Below, one piece after another: positions 13,471 through 25,999 of a DNA stretch of 64,000 nt. Source of the DNA: Silurus meridionalis (lineage: Eukaryota; Chordata; Actinopteri; Siluriformes; Siluridae). The notes beneath the pieces were generated by a model. It saw nothing but the letters and a program-made list of their open reading frames with translations. It was not told where the DNA came from and searched no databases. The stretch spans positions 14,386,608 to 14,450,607 of the forward strand of contig NC_060886.1 of assembly GCF_014805685.1 (NCBI RefSeq), in the 5' to 3' direction. A program made the translations under genes and the position numbers. How positions within the stretch are numbered: position 1 is the first letter of the stretch; each line of letters starts with the position of its first letter.

Positions 13471-16436
13471 CCTATACAGACACACTATAGAGCACATACA
13501 ATTACCCGAGTTTTGGAAGAATCACAAAAGCTGTAAGACAGCAGTGTTACCCACTTGCATGTTAAACAATAATAAAACACATTCCATTAGTTCTAATATT
13601 ATTCAAATTCTCCAAAAAAAATTATCCTCTAAAGTTTTGTGGCATTGAAAACCTTTTTACTTTTAAGTCTGATGTGAATATTGGCTCTAGAGTCTATTGA
13701 GAATAAATCACCGACTAAAATCGACCAACTTTTTAAACTACATAGACTAATTAACTATACAATTTTATAATTATTACAAAAGAAGGTAAGGTGTGTTTAA
13801 TGTAATGACTCTAAAAAGCCCCCCACATTTTGAGAAGGTTCAAGATTTCAGACATTTCTCTGATGTTTGCCAAAAAAATGCTGTCAATTAATATTACTGT
13901 GATAACCTTGGCTTCATCTTATTCACAGATCTCGTCAGCTCACCTGGTGCCTGTCAAAAGCTGGAGGTGTTTAAAGAATTTTCAGGAATGAGGCGTGGAA
14001 TATAGAGTCTACACATTTTAACACTTGAAAATGTGAATATGCTTTTAAACTTAATATAAATTAAGAGAAAATTATTAAAGCTGTTTGCAACATTTCAGTT
14101 TTTTTCTTCATTAACTAATAAATAATAAATAATTGGATAAATAAATAATAAATAATTGGAGGGAATAAATGAACAACCAAATAAAAGCAGACTGGTTTGC
14201 CTCTTAATAAAACAATAGTCATCAGAATAATTCAAGATACACTGATGAAACCAACTACCACTTTTAAGAGGTAAACAGTTGTACACTCTAAATTGAAAAT
14301 CATATGTAGGCTTTTAGTAGTTACTCACTTATTGCTTCACGTTAATGCTAAAGTTTGTCATGTTCAACTTCTGCTTGTCTTTCTTTATAATCGTTCATAT
14401 TTTTAATAACTTTAACAAGACTTTAATTATTATTTTTAAACAGATACAGATGAATAGAAAGTAATTGAGTAAATGGAGCCACTGACACTTCATGCATTCC
14501 CAGTTCAATGCACTGCCATTTTCCTTTAAACTCCTACTTCCATAACTAAAAATTGAGAGAACCCTTTCTTTTCAATTACATAGATGAGTAGCTCACCACA
14601 ATGATATGGGAGAAGCTTTTAAATGGGTACTGATTTAGTGGAATTAAGTATGTCTGAGGTATATTCATTTTTTTTAAGCCTCTGATTTGAATAACATACA
14701 ACTGCCAAGCAATCAAAAAGTGTTGTTTGTTTTAACAAGAAAACCTTTTTTTTTTTTTCTTTTTTTCGACCAGCATAAAAACTATATATGCAGAAGTAAT
14801 TTTAGTATTTCTTACCCTATTTTGTAATGCGATTTTGTAGTTTTGTTGTAGATGCTCATTTTATGAACATTACTTTTCCAAATAAAATATATATAAATAA
14901 AAACAATTTAAGAAGCAACATTTTCCATGACAGACCACTTCTCACACAAACATAGAATGAAAGCTCCTGGGATTTCCATGCAAAGAAAGAAGAACTAGCA
15001 AGTGTGACAGTCAATTTCTTTAGAAGAACTCCAGCAGATTCTTCAAGATTAAAACTTACCAGCTAATTTCCATATAAAACTCCACAAGGTGTACCTGAGA
15101 CTGCTGATGTAGCTTTTTTTAAATGCAAAGGCTTGTTGCAAATATTGACTATTATTGTTTTATTACATTTTGCTTCTCTTTATTTTTAAAGGCATCTTAG
15201 CTTTCTTAGACTTTTGCTAAGTGCACTATATATATAAAATATTACACTACACATTATACGTATTAAATCTGACGTAATTTTAGTAGACAGTCTGCTAGAA
15301 AAGCAACAGGTTTGAGGCTACAATGAGCAACATGAAGAAATTGGGAGAAGAGAGTATTTGGGCCTTTCTTAAAGTCTGTTTCTTAGATGAATAAAGCAAA
15401 ATAAATGTAATGATTTCTGACTACACAAGATCTACAGCTTGGCCAGAAGGCCATTTCTTGACTTCCATCCATCAGCACAGATGCCCTAATAAGGTACACT
15501 GCATTTTTTCCCTGATGTTATTACACATTTGCTTTTCCTGCTCACTTCTTAGCAGAATAAAAAACAAAAACTGACGCATATTTCTACAACCGTTAAATAA
15601 ATTTTTTAATATAAATATAAATGAAACGTTTTTTCCCTCTTGTATGCAGTATAATTTTTGACAAATGTGCTGATGGTGTAGCGTTTTAACCCGTAGTAAA
15701 AAATTTTGCTTGGAGAAGGTTAGGGACTGTATTTTGTGGATTTTCTCAGGAAAGCTGACTTTCATGTTACCCTTTTTAATCAGCTTGTTGCTATGAAGGT
15801 GATGTCCCATAGTTGATTCCAAAACCTGACAAGCCCAAAAATGAACTACATTCCATTTCTGAACCTGGATTATTCTTTCCTTCCATCACAGTTCTCCTCA
15901 GTATGAAGGAGGCAGTATGACCCACCAACATATTCCATGTTGCACCCTCCATGAGACAAAAAAAAATTGTTTCCAATAAAAGAGAATTTATGTGTTTTGC
16001 ATTTGTTTTATGATTACAGATTTAAAAAAAACAAAGTTTTAATGTTTTATTATGATTTAGCCACCTAATTAAGATCAGCTGCATCAATCAATCTTGCATC
16101 TTCTCATATTGAGGAAGAAGCAAAGAATTTTGAAGCATTCACATTAGCTAGTAATCTACATGAGGAATGATGGATATTGCAATTTATACCATGTAAAAGT
16201 ATACTTTTAATTTACCGTGTGACTTCACTTAACTACATGAAACCAACACTCCAACTTGCTAAAAAACAAAAAAAAGCCACAGTAAAAATCATTATAGAAC
16301 TTCTAATAGTTCCCACTTCAAATACAATTACAAATCACCATTAAAACCAATAGTAAATGATTTACATTACATAATGTATTTGTGTACATTATTAAATCAT
16401 TATCAAACCAAACAAACCATTGTCAAATCTTATGGG
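13471..16436. other. AT-rich intergenic DNA, nothing recognised
   Basis: Reading both strands gave no coding exon, RNA gene or clear mobile element. The 116-residue minus-strand frame at 15472-15822 lacks any motif and is taken as chance. Confidence 0.5.
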
Positions 16437-16469
16437 AATCAATCAATCAATCAGTCAATCAATCAATCA

Positions 16470-16543
<74 letters not shown>
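16437..16543. repeat. (AATC)n-(ATCT)n compound tetranucleotide repeat
   Basis: About 30 bp of AATC units with one AGTC interruption pass directly into about 75 bp of ATCT units. Confidence 0.95.
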
Positions 16544-18340
16544 TGATCAGATTTTTGTAGTTTCCCAAGGCTAATAAACGTCCTATTCGTATTATGGTTT
16601 TCGACTCTTGATCAAAGCGTGACAGTGTGAATGTAGAAAGATACAAAAAATTTAAATGCAGCTAATGGCTGAGCATTTATGTAATGCACACTGTGTAAAT
16701 AAATAGGCAGAACCTCTCTTGCTTTGCTTAATAATTGTTGTCTAACAGTAATGCCCTCAACATGGTTGGGAAGAGGGGAAAAAAAATACATTCAGTACAT
16801 CGGTGCTTCAAACCACTGCATTAGATAAATCTAAAATCTGTTTTTAATGGGAATATTGGCCCCAAGGTATTACAGGGTTTACAGACAGGTTATACTCCTA
16901 TAACACAGCAGAGCTAGTATTTATAAAATCTGCAGCATATGAAGCATTAATATCCAGTGTTTAATACATCATAGCATACAATGATTGACTGACCTTTTAC
17001 TACATTAGACACAACTCTGTAATCTCTAAAATACCTGAACATTTTTTGACACAAACTCCTCTACTGGGCTGATTAGATAACAGAGACTTGAGACTGCTGA
17101 TTGATTCTTTTGTTGGATTTGTCTTTAATCAAGGCGAGGAGCAAAGACCAGCTGAGCTGTTTGAATATTCTTCATTAGCATTTCATTGTTCATGTATCAT
17201 GTATGGCCTTGTGTTAACTCTATAAAGTCCGAACAGCACTGCTGCTAAAAAAAATATATCACCTACACTGAAAAAAACAGTGTGTTTTTAATGGTCAGTG
17301 CATTTAGAGATTGCTTTTGAATATTACATAGTGCATTTAAAAGCATTAAAATGTAATACACTACATTGTACTGATTAACCTCACATGAAGGCGAAGTTTG
17401 TTGCTTTGCATTTTAATGTTTTGCATACATCTTTTCCTTGTCTTTTTGTTTTCTTATGTGAGCTCTTCTATTTAGCATATTCTAAATACTCACAAATGGT
17501 CTGGGGGGAAATATGTACCAGATCATAGCCGTGCTCTAATTAAGTGACATTACGCATGTCTGTCTTTTTTTATGACTGTGGCTGTGCATCACTGCAGTAC
17601 AGCCGATAGAAATTTGGAAAGGATTGGCTGTGTGCTGCAATATGTTGGAGTTGTTAACATTACACATGGAATTACAAATTCCTATTACAGCAAACAGCCA
17701 AGCATTATGGACAGATCTACAAATCCCATAGGAGGTCATTATACTGACTCTGAGCTCAACCTTCTGTGTGTTTGTGTATGTGTGTGTGGAGGAGGGAGAA
17801 TTCAGATTAGAACAGAGTTCGAGAAAGAACAGTAAGAAATATTGTGGTCAGAAAATAAAATTAACATGATGCTATGTTTCTTGATAAGTTGCTGAGTGAC
17901 TGGTGATCATATAAATATATCATGGTAAATTAAGAAGATAGATTTGCTGTAAGTGAAAAAAAGCAGCCATTGTACCTCAGATAACTTGGTCACATTTATG
18001 ATCACTCAATTGTTATTGCATTGTCTGTGCAATTAGCAATTTATATAAGCTTTACCTTTCATGGAACTCCTTTTACATGTTTGTAGCAGTTTCTTATGGT
18101 CTTTAGCTTCTTATTCAGGTTAAGATTTTCATAGGACAGTGCTTTTTTAGTTTGTATTAGCCCTTACATGTTAATGCTATAAATAAAAAGGAATATTTGC
18201 ATTTGCTTCTTTCTCTTTACATGGCAAAACGTGAGAAACAGTTTAGGGAAGAACCACATATGGCTGGAAAAATCAATTGTTCAAATCCTTGTCCAAATAG
18301 TGTAGTTACATTATGAAGTCTGTTTTGTTGAAGTCAGTCA
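16544..18340. other. Intergenic, with two non-repetitive blocks that look conserved-type
   Basis: No gene was found. Blocks at 16990-17230 and 17520-17750 are less AT-biased than their surroundings, free of repeats, and carry homeodomain- and GATA-like words (for example gctgattagataacagag). They are candidates for conserved non-coding elements, by composition only. Confidence 0.3.
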
Positions 18341-18678
18341 GTCACTGATGAAGACTTGAGTACAAATCTGTGGCAATTTCAATCCAAACATATCCATATA
18401 AGTGTTACCATCCACAGTACTCATATGTATCTTTGGGTTGCCCACATGGCACAACCCTCAGACACAGCAAGTGGTTTCCAATTGACAAGAACTCCAACCA
18501 GAACTAGATCATCAGGATGGATCAGGGAGGTCCAAAGAGCAGAAGTGGGCTTGATCATGCGTATTATTACGAGTACGGTCGCGTCTCGTGGTCGGCACGA
18601 AAAAAAAAACTATCAACACTAAAAACGATACGTCCGTGGTGTGGACTGTTGCACCGGCAAGCATAATGTCACATTCTA

Positions 18679-18679
<1 letters not shown>
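18341..18679. repeat. Possible fragments of dispersed repeats
   Basis: The stretch contains phrases like 'agaactagatcatcaggatggatcagg' (18503-18529) that resemble parts of common teleost repeats. It is followed by an unusually CpG-rich patch (gcgtattattacgagtacgg, then gtcgcgtctcgtggtcggca) against the AT-rich background. No boundaries or coding content were found, so the assignment is tentative. Confidence 0.3.

Positions 18680-18723
<44 letters not shown>
18680..18723. repeat. (ATT)n microsatellite
   Basis: A 44-bp pure TTA/ATT trinucleotide run. Confidence 0.95.
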
Positions 18724-21700
18724 GGCTGTCAGATAAGGATATGTATTAATAATGTAATAATATTCAAGTATACTGAATACTAAAATGTGCTTTTTTTATA
18801 AACAAAATATGATCTTATTTTCAGGCTTATTTTTAGCTCGACAATATTTAAGTTAGTTTCAATATTTTTGGGTAAGCTCTCAAATTCAGTTATATACGTA
18901 TATAGAATGTATAAACAGTTATACAGAATGCCTATGCAACATCAGCAAAATCTTAACAAGAAAAATCTATCTTAAAAAGATTTATTTTTCTTCTGAGAAT
19001 AATTAAAAATATCTGATGGTTATCCTGCCAAATACACGATAGTTGAGAGGCATCAAATTGTAAAGCTGAAATGCCATATTCCGCCCAGTGGAACGTAAGT
19101 GTCAAATCAGTCTTTTTGCTATTTTCACCATCACTTTTATCTGCATGCAAAGATGTTATCCATTACTGTGCAAGCAAAATGTCCTGCCACTATAGTTTTA
19201 TAGCTTCTGGTTTGCTTACTGCAGTGAACCGTGTGTACAACAGTCACTGTGCTCGCTGAAGTCTTAATTGCCTGTCGCAGTAATCTGTCGGCTTGTTTGA
19301 GGAGCCTGTGACAGCAGTGCCTTTGAGAGATAATCACCTGACTGATAGTGGAGCCCTGTGTGCATCTGTCTCTCCCTTGTTGCTGCAGGATGATAAAGAA
19401 TTAGCCTTTCATCTGGACTTTGATGTCTCCAGCCACTGCTCGTGGGTTGTGGGCAATTGATCTCACAAAGAATTTTGAATAACTATATTGGTATCAAAAT
19501 GTGTTGTGCAGTTGAATTTTATTGCACAGTCTCACTCAATATTTTACCTCAGTAGCATTTCTTTTTTGGGAAATGTACCTTGATGGGGTTTAGTTGTCAT
19601 AAAAGTTAAAACTTAACATAAGCATGTAGATTGTTATGGATTTGCTGAAGCAACCACTTGTATATTTTACTTGCCTTTCTGTTAGAAATAAACTAATTGT
19701 CTCTTGTCTTTTTGGTCACAGATGTTTCTTAATATACTCCTTAAACTTCTATCATAAATGTGCAATCTGTCTTTCATAATAACTCCCTGCTGTTGTCTTT
19801 TATAAGATGTCTTTCTATGAATAATTGACCCAAAGCATTTATGACATACAGTACATTACAGCAATTAGCAAACCTCACCAGTTAAAGATCACATCATTCC
19901 AGATGCTTTGGGATTGTTCAAAAATAAGCTTAGGTGTTAATCATGTGTAAAGTCTTACAGGATGCTTTTTATCACATGCTTAGAAATGGTCTTTTCATCT
20001 CACGATACTATTCAGAAAGGGGAGGGAGGCCGCACTGTGGTCTTTCCCAAAGGTTCCATCGTTGGCTGCTGCTGCTCAGTGATGCATGGCACCTCAACAG
20101 ACTTAAAATAATTGTAGGTTATTTGTTGAATGTGACAAAAGACCTGCACTGGGGCCAAGTTCTGAAATATAAAATGGAATGGTAAGGTGTTATATAGGGA
20201 TAAGTGGAGATGACTTTGACTGTTGACCTTGACCATGCAGTGTAATAGAGGTAACAAAGACCATTCATCTCTGGCAAGAAGCACAAAAAAGAGGGAAATA
20301 GTTATGCAGCACTGCTCAAATGTTATTTACGGAAGATAATTTTACCTGAATTTAATGCAGTCCCTTAAGTATACCTTCACAGTATACATGGCTATCTTGC
20401 TAAAATTTATTTTTGCATTTTTTATTCATTGATCTTCATTAACCACTTTATCTTGGACAAGGTATCTAAACACACATATTCAAGTTAATGTATCTACCAG
20501 CCTGTGTGGTTTTGGACAGTGGATAGAAATCAAAGACTCTAGTGTAAATTGTTGAAAATGAATAGAAAATTCCTTTATTCAGTCTAAAAGAACATTAAAT
20601 CAGTCAGCACAAAGTTTCCCCGCTTTTTCTCCTGCCTTGCAAAAAATAAATTGCAGAACACTATGACCTGCCATGCTTTACTGGACTTGGAGAGTTGTTT
20701 TTGGGATGATATAAATCAAAGTAACACGGGATTGAGCTCTAGGCTTAGATGTATTTTATTGTTTTTATTAGCATGTTACTGCAATATTTTTAGGTCTGTC
20801 ATGAATCACATGTCTTACTAGCCATTGGCTGATTTATTATGTGTTACAATATGTAATTATATAGTTATTACTATAAAATGAAGTGCTTACTAGATTTAGT
20901 TCATGTAAAATAGCTTGCACTTTATTTATTTATTTATTTATTTATTCATTTTTTAACAAAGATATTGATTTGATCATAAAGTAGTGAAAATTTAGTGGCT
21001 TTCCTTTGGGTTATATAAATTTTGATGGACAAAATCAAGCATGACTGAACCTCTTATCTAATTTCTAATTAATTATTTCATGTAACACCACAAAAATGAA
21101 GGAACATACCATTAGCATTTTGAACCCAAATAGATAATTAATAATGTTCCTACCTGACAGAAAAATAGAGCACATTTCCTAAATAATTGTCCCCATGGCC
21201 CCAGGAGGATTTATTTAGCCCCCACTTAAGTGACCTGTATGCAAATACAATGTCAAGTATGTATGAAGAGAAGAGACTTGTATAGCAAATAAAGAGGAAC
21301 GACTACGTCTGCCTGAGAATATGAGTCCTTGTCTGCTAGGCCTGTGGTAGATAAATATAAATAAATATCAGAAATGGCAATATAATACAAAATAAATACT
21401 GTTATCTGCAAAGTATTCAATATTTGTAGATGCTGTTTTTCAGCATTGCTAAAGAAAATAAATAATTTGAATAACTGTTATAGAAATAAAAATATTTAAA
21501 TAAACATATTTAAATGCCTAACAAACTATTTACAGCAATATATCTCATACAGTACAAATTATTCAAATTGCCACTGCACAGTATCTTTCATGAAACTTTT
21601 TTCACAGACCATACTAATGTATGAATGATCATTTCATTAATTTAATTTCATTCACATCAGTAGTTTGATATGCCATTAGCTCTTGTCTCGAAGATGATCA

Positions 21701-21900
21701 ATCACTATCAATCAAACATCATTAAAGTAGGTTCTTGGCTCCAAGCACGGGTACTAATTATATCTAAACATTGTTGAAACTCTATATTGACCCTAAGAAT
21801 TTAAAATTACTTTTGCTCATTATAGTGGGTTTTTTTGTTTGTTTGTTTTTACATTTTCTCACAAGGAACATTTATTGATTGCTTTTTTTTATATAATGGG
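18724..21900. other. Intergenic, nothing coding recognised
   Basis: Short frames near 19071-19337 and 19934-20284 occur on both strands without domain features. 19230-19450 is a GC-richer, non-repetitive block that may be conserved non-coding DNA. A short (TTTA)n run lies at about 20931-20946. Confidence 0.45.
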
Positions 21901-21904
21901 ATTT

Positions 21905-22125
21905 GTTAGTCCCTCCAGCAGAAATGGCTTACTGATCAGAATCATAGCAGAATGGCCAGACAGGTTCTAGCTGGCAGAAAGGCACTCTTTACATCTGTGG
22001 TGAGCATTGCAGAATGAGCATGTCAATCTGTGATGTGCAGAAGAGCACATAGAAATGAGATAGAGAACATTTAAAGAACAGTAGGAGAGGTGTTCCTAAT
22101 AAACTGGTTAGTGGATTTTGAGGTA
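21905..22125 (+). repeat. Possible end of a dispersed fish repeat
   Basis: Contains 'gtgttcctaataaactggttagtg' (22091-22114), a phrase I associate with the end of a very common teleost repeat, preceded by sequence such as agaatggccagacaggttct. Family and start are uncertain. Confidence 0.4.
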
Positions 22126-22676
22126 GAAAGCAATCTTAATTATGATCTTGCATAGACTGCATATGATTCATCACCACCCTTCTAAAGAGATCATGACTTT
22201 AGGAAAACAAAACCCTTGGAGATAAATAAATGCATCCTAGTCAAGGTCGTTCTTGTCATTTGTTGGAGCTGAAAAAGCATGAGTAGTATGATATGTCACT
22301 GAAGACACAATTGCCTGAGGAAAGATGGGCCTTTTAATCATCAGGGACCCAGTTCTCTAGTGTTTCTCTTGTTGCTGCCACACACTTTATCACACGGCTG
22401 AATAAAAGACTATTTGCATATTTGAAAAATCCATAGAAATGGGGCATGGAACCATTCATTGTGAAATGGGACAGTTTGTGATGAAATCCTGGCAGACCAA
22501 CTGTGCACAATTTTAATGCATTGCCATATGTCTCAGAAACTTTTTGGGCGCATTATTAATAATTGTTTTTATTTTGTTTTTATGCTTTGCAAATGGGAAG
22601 AAATGCAACCCAAAATTGGAGTTGTTTGAACCTAAAAGCAGAAGTTGTAATTGCACCCCAATTTAAGATCATAGCT
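22126..22676. other. Non-repetitive block, candidate conserved non-coding element
   Basis: A repeat-free stretch with mixed composition and a perfect POU octamer (ATTTGCAT at 22412-22419) in tatttgcatatttgaaaa. No coding frame. The regulatory role is inferred from appearance only. Confidence 0.3.
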
Positions 22677-24111
22677 ATTAAATGCAGTGGCGGGCAGTGC
22701 ATTTGGTACCTGGGCCTTTAGTGGGGACTTATACGACTTAATCCACCCCTTAATACCATCTCTATAATGCCGCAATTAAAGAAACCATCAATACTATACA
22801 AAAACGCAATATAACAAAGCGTGGTATTACAGAGAGAAACCCAGCCATTAGGGGGGGCACAAGCCAGTGCACTCTTAGTGCCGGTCCCAAGCCCGGGTAA
22901 AGGGGGAGGGTTGCGTTAGGAAGGGCATCCAGCGTAAAACATGTGCCAAATCAAATATGCGGATCACAAATGAGAATTTCATACCGGATCGGTCGAGGCC
23001 CGGGTTAACAACGACCGCCACAGGTATCGTTAGCCGACAGGGTACCGGTGGAAATTGGGCTACTGTTGGCTGAAGGAGGAGAAGGAGAGGAGGAAGTCGT
23101 CTACAGAGACGGCAGGAAAAGGAGCAGTGTAGGAGAGTAGAGGTTCATGGATGTGGTGAGGGAAGACATGCAGGTAGTTGGTGTGAAAGAGGCAGATGTA
23201 GAGGACAGGGTGGTATGGAGAAGGATGATCCGCTGTGGCGACCCCTAATGGGAGCAGCTGAAAGCAGAAAAAGTGGTATTACAGAGAGAGAGAGAGGAAT
23301 TTCACATATGGAGGGTGAATACCATTTTACTAAAACAAGCTACAAACCGCAACTGTGCCACCTACATCATCTGGAGCAGTTCAGAATCATTATTTGTCTA
23401 ATAACATGACAAAAACATTAAAAATGTAAATAAATACAACCTACTCATCAGAGATGCAGACTCATAATTTGCACCGCTCCTCAGAGGCTGCAATCCAGTG
23501 GTGCAGCTCGTATTCATTAGTCTGAAAATGGAGAACAAAAAAACTTTCCCGGGCTGAGACAAGCTAGCTAGCTTGACTGACCTCTCCTCTCAAGATGTCT
23601 AACTTTTCTCGAAAATGTATTTTTAAGTATGTCCGTAACCAAATCAATTTAAGATTAGGCGATGTAGGCATAAAAAAGTGTTTTGCCAGTCAAATTGGCT
23701 GTAACAGTTTCCCTCTGACCAACCAATCAGAGGATGGAAACATTCTGACGCTATTCTAGACCAGCTAGCTGCCCTGTGAGGCAAATTTGAAATCTGATTA
23801 GTTTATTTCTTAAAGAGACTATGGTAAAAGGATAGCAGTACAGGCTTTGAAGGCCCTGGGCAGATTAGATTGACATGGCAGCACAAAGAGGCTGAAATCT
23901 GATTGGACAAAAAAATCTAACATCCACATACACGTACTGGAAGCAGTGCAGCAAAGAGAAATGCTACGAAATAGATTGTTGGGAATAAATTAATAAAATT
24001 TCATGGAACAAATATTAGAATTTAGGTTGTAAATGTACGTCAGTGCTTCTAATAGTGTTAAGGCCAGCAGAGAAGACTTTTCTAGCCCTGACGGCCACCA
24101 CTGACTAAATG
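22677..24111. mobile_element. hAT-like non-autonomous element with 8-bp target duplication
   Basis: The element spans 22685-24103. It begins CAGTGGCGGGC and ends GGCCACCACTG, imperfect terminal inverted repeats with the hAT-style CAGTGG tip. The flanking octamers are ATTAAATG (22677-22684) and ACTAAATG (24104-24111), an 8-bp target-site duplication with one change, as expected for hAT. There is no transposase frame, so it is non-autonomous. A short RTE derivative (22838-23272) was later inserted in it, which makes the hAT insertion the older event. Confidence 0.65.
22821..23289 (+). mobile_element. Short RTE-derived element A with perfect 17-bp target-site duplication
   Basis: The element (22838-23272, 435 bp) is flanked by identical gtggtattacagagaga (22821-22837 and 23273-23289). 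It joins about 306 bp from the 5' end of an RTE-type LINE (starting aacccagccatta) to 129 bp of its 3' end, starting in the codons for RFMDVV and ending gcgacccctaatgggagcag. The whole endonuclease/RT core is missing. The perfect duplication means it inserted in this short form and relatively recently, mobilised in trans. Confidence 0.9.
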
Positions 24112-25102
24112 TATGTGTAATTTACATGTATAGTATGCATATTAGTATATAAGATGCTAATAGAAATTAATTACAAATGCCAAAGTGACTCTATGTATTG
24201 TGAAATTCTTTAGATTGTGGATGCCACATGAGTTTTTATAGAATGTTGAAAAATAATAATTTTTGCTAAAAAAATGTTTTAAACATAAATGCCATAAAGT
24301 AGTAAAGCTATATTATTAATAATTGTATAATTGATTTCAATAAAGAAAAGCAAGGAACAGACAAACAGCATTGAAATGAACTGTAATTTCCACACTATAC
24401 ACTTTTTAAGTGAAAATGGCTCTTTAATATTGTATCGTTTGCTCAAAATATATATGTTTATCTTGGTCATAGCTACTTGTGCTGAATTCATTAGCATTAA
24501 AAGTGCATGCCACTGTCTCAAGCAAACACCTATAGGGGGCAGTCATGTACTGCAACCTCATTGGAAGGCCATGTACTTGAATAAACAGTTGCAATGACAA
24601 CAAAGGCAACCTTCCAACAAATGTGCACCAGTACTTTCTAATTTTATACATATTCTTAGTATGATAAGATCATATTTCTCATTCATTCTTTACTCAGATA
24701 AGATGTAAAAATACTAAACGTACAATATGATGGGTTTTTTAAGTCAGTGACTACACTACACTCCTGTAATACATTTTACTTATAGAGTTTGGGAAGCTGT
24801 TACATGATTAATATTTATACAGGCAGAGGATGGAATTTTATTCTGTGTCACTCTGCCTCGTACTGGTGGGATAATTACATATTTATTTTTCACCCCAGAC
24901 AACCCCACCTCACTGAGACCAGTGTGGGTAAAGTGATTGTGACAACTGAATAATGCTTACTAAAGAGAGAATATGTTCTAAAATATGTTTTCCAATCAAC
25001 ATATGCAATTTTAACGCTTAATTACACATTCAGTTTGGCAATGCATGAAAAAAATTCACATTTATTTCACATTTAATTTCCCAATAAAAGTAGATCACAT
25101 CG
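24112..25102. other. Intergenic, nothing coding recognised
   Basis: AT-rich sequence with overlapping chance frames on both strands at 24279-24651. It contains a CTCF-like word at 24529-24542. Confidence 0.5.
24529..24542 (+). promoter_or_regulatory. CTCF-like motif, weaker
   Basis: CCTATAGGGGGCAG matches the CTCF core at 12 of 14 positions, plus orientation. It shares GGGGGCAGTCATGT with the site at 10901. Sequence match only. Confidence 0.25.
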
Positions 25103-25139
25103 GTGTATGTATGTATGTATGTATGTATGTATGTATGTG

Positions 25140-25209
<70 letters not shown>

Positions 25210-25222
25210 TATATATATATTT
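25103..25222. repeat. Compound (TATG)n-(TA)n repeat
   Basis: About 40 bp of TATG units, then about 56 bp of TA units, a T run at 25201-25208 and a further TA run. The YIYIYI frames on both strands come from it. Confidence 0.95.
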
Positions 25223-25999
25223 CATATTTAGAATGCACATATAATGGCTAAGTGCTATACATGGCTTGCAGTAGGAGAGTGAGATGCTGTAATTCAGTGT
25301 TACAACCGACATTCAGGATTGCTGACATGGAGCAGATATTACTTTGAGTTGCAGTTTGGGAAGCGCAGTAAGAATAGTGGAAAAGCTGTCAGGTGCTTTT
25401 GGAGGATAGCTTCTGTAGTTTTGGGCTATAAGATGCTGCTTGACTCGGCTCACTGACAGCTCATATGTTCACACTCTGCTTCATCCTGGAGCCGTCTGTA
25501 GGAATGCACTAGATTGTATTGGATATCTGGCCTGGTCTCCTAGGAAACCTGGAATAACTGGCAATTGGCTCTGAGTTCTCTTCAAAGATGCCACACAGTC
25601 AAAAAGTTCCATTTGGGAATAACTGGCTGCAGAAAAGCTGCTGAAGGCCTTTAGATCTTTAGATAGAATTTGACTCAAACTGGAGATACAGTCTCCTGGG
25701 TGGTCATTGCTTTAAACGCTGAAGAACAGAGGCAATCTGACGAGCAGTCACTAGAAAGAATAATTTATTCATAGTAAGATTTGCTTTTTGTAATACTGAA
25801 CATTTGAACAGTTACAGGAGGATGTTTCTATATGGCTAAAAGGATTAGTCTCTGCATGAAATGCACGGAAAAGCATATAACTGTACTGCTGAGTGTATTT
25901 TGGCTAGGCTGTGAGCTAAAAAAAATTTGACCTTCATGAGTCAAAATACAAAGGAGGTTTATTTGAGTAAAGCAAAGATTGAAAGAGATTGTGACCAGT
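25223..25999. other. Intergenic, nothing coding recognised
   Basis: Non-repetitive sequence between the compound microsatellite and the second RTE derivative. 25480-25690 is relatively GC-balanced, but no family is recognisable. Confidence 0.45.

Noticed and set aside
25045..25312. Tyr/Ile-repeat frames on both strands
   Set aside because: Direct products of the (TATG)n-(TA)n repeat.
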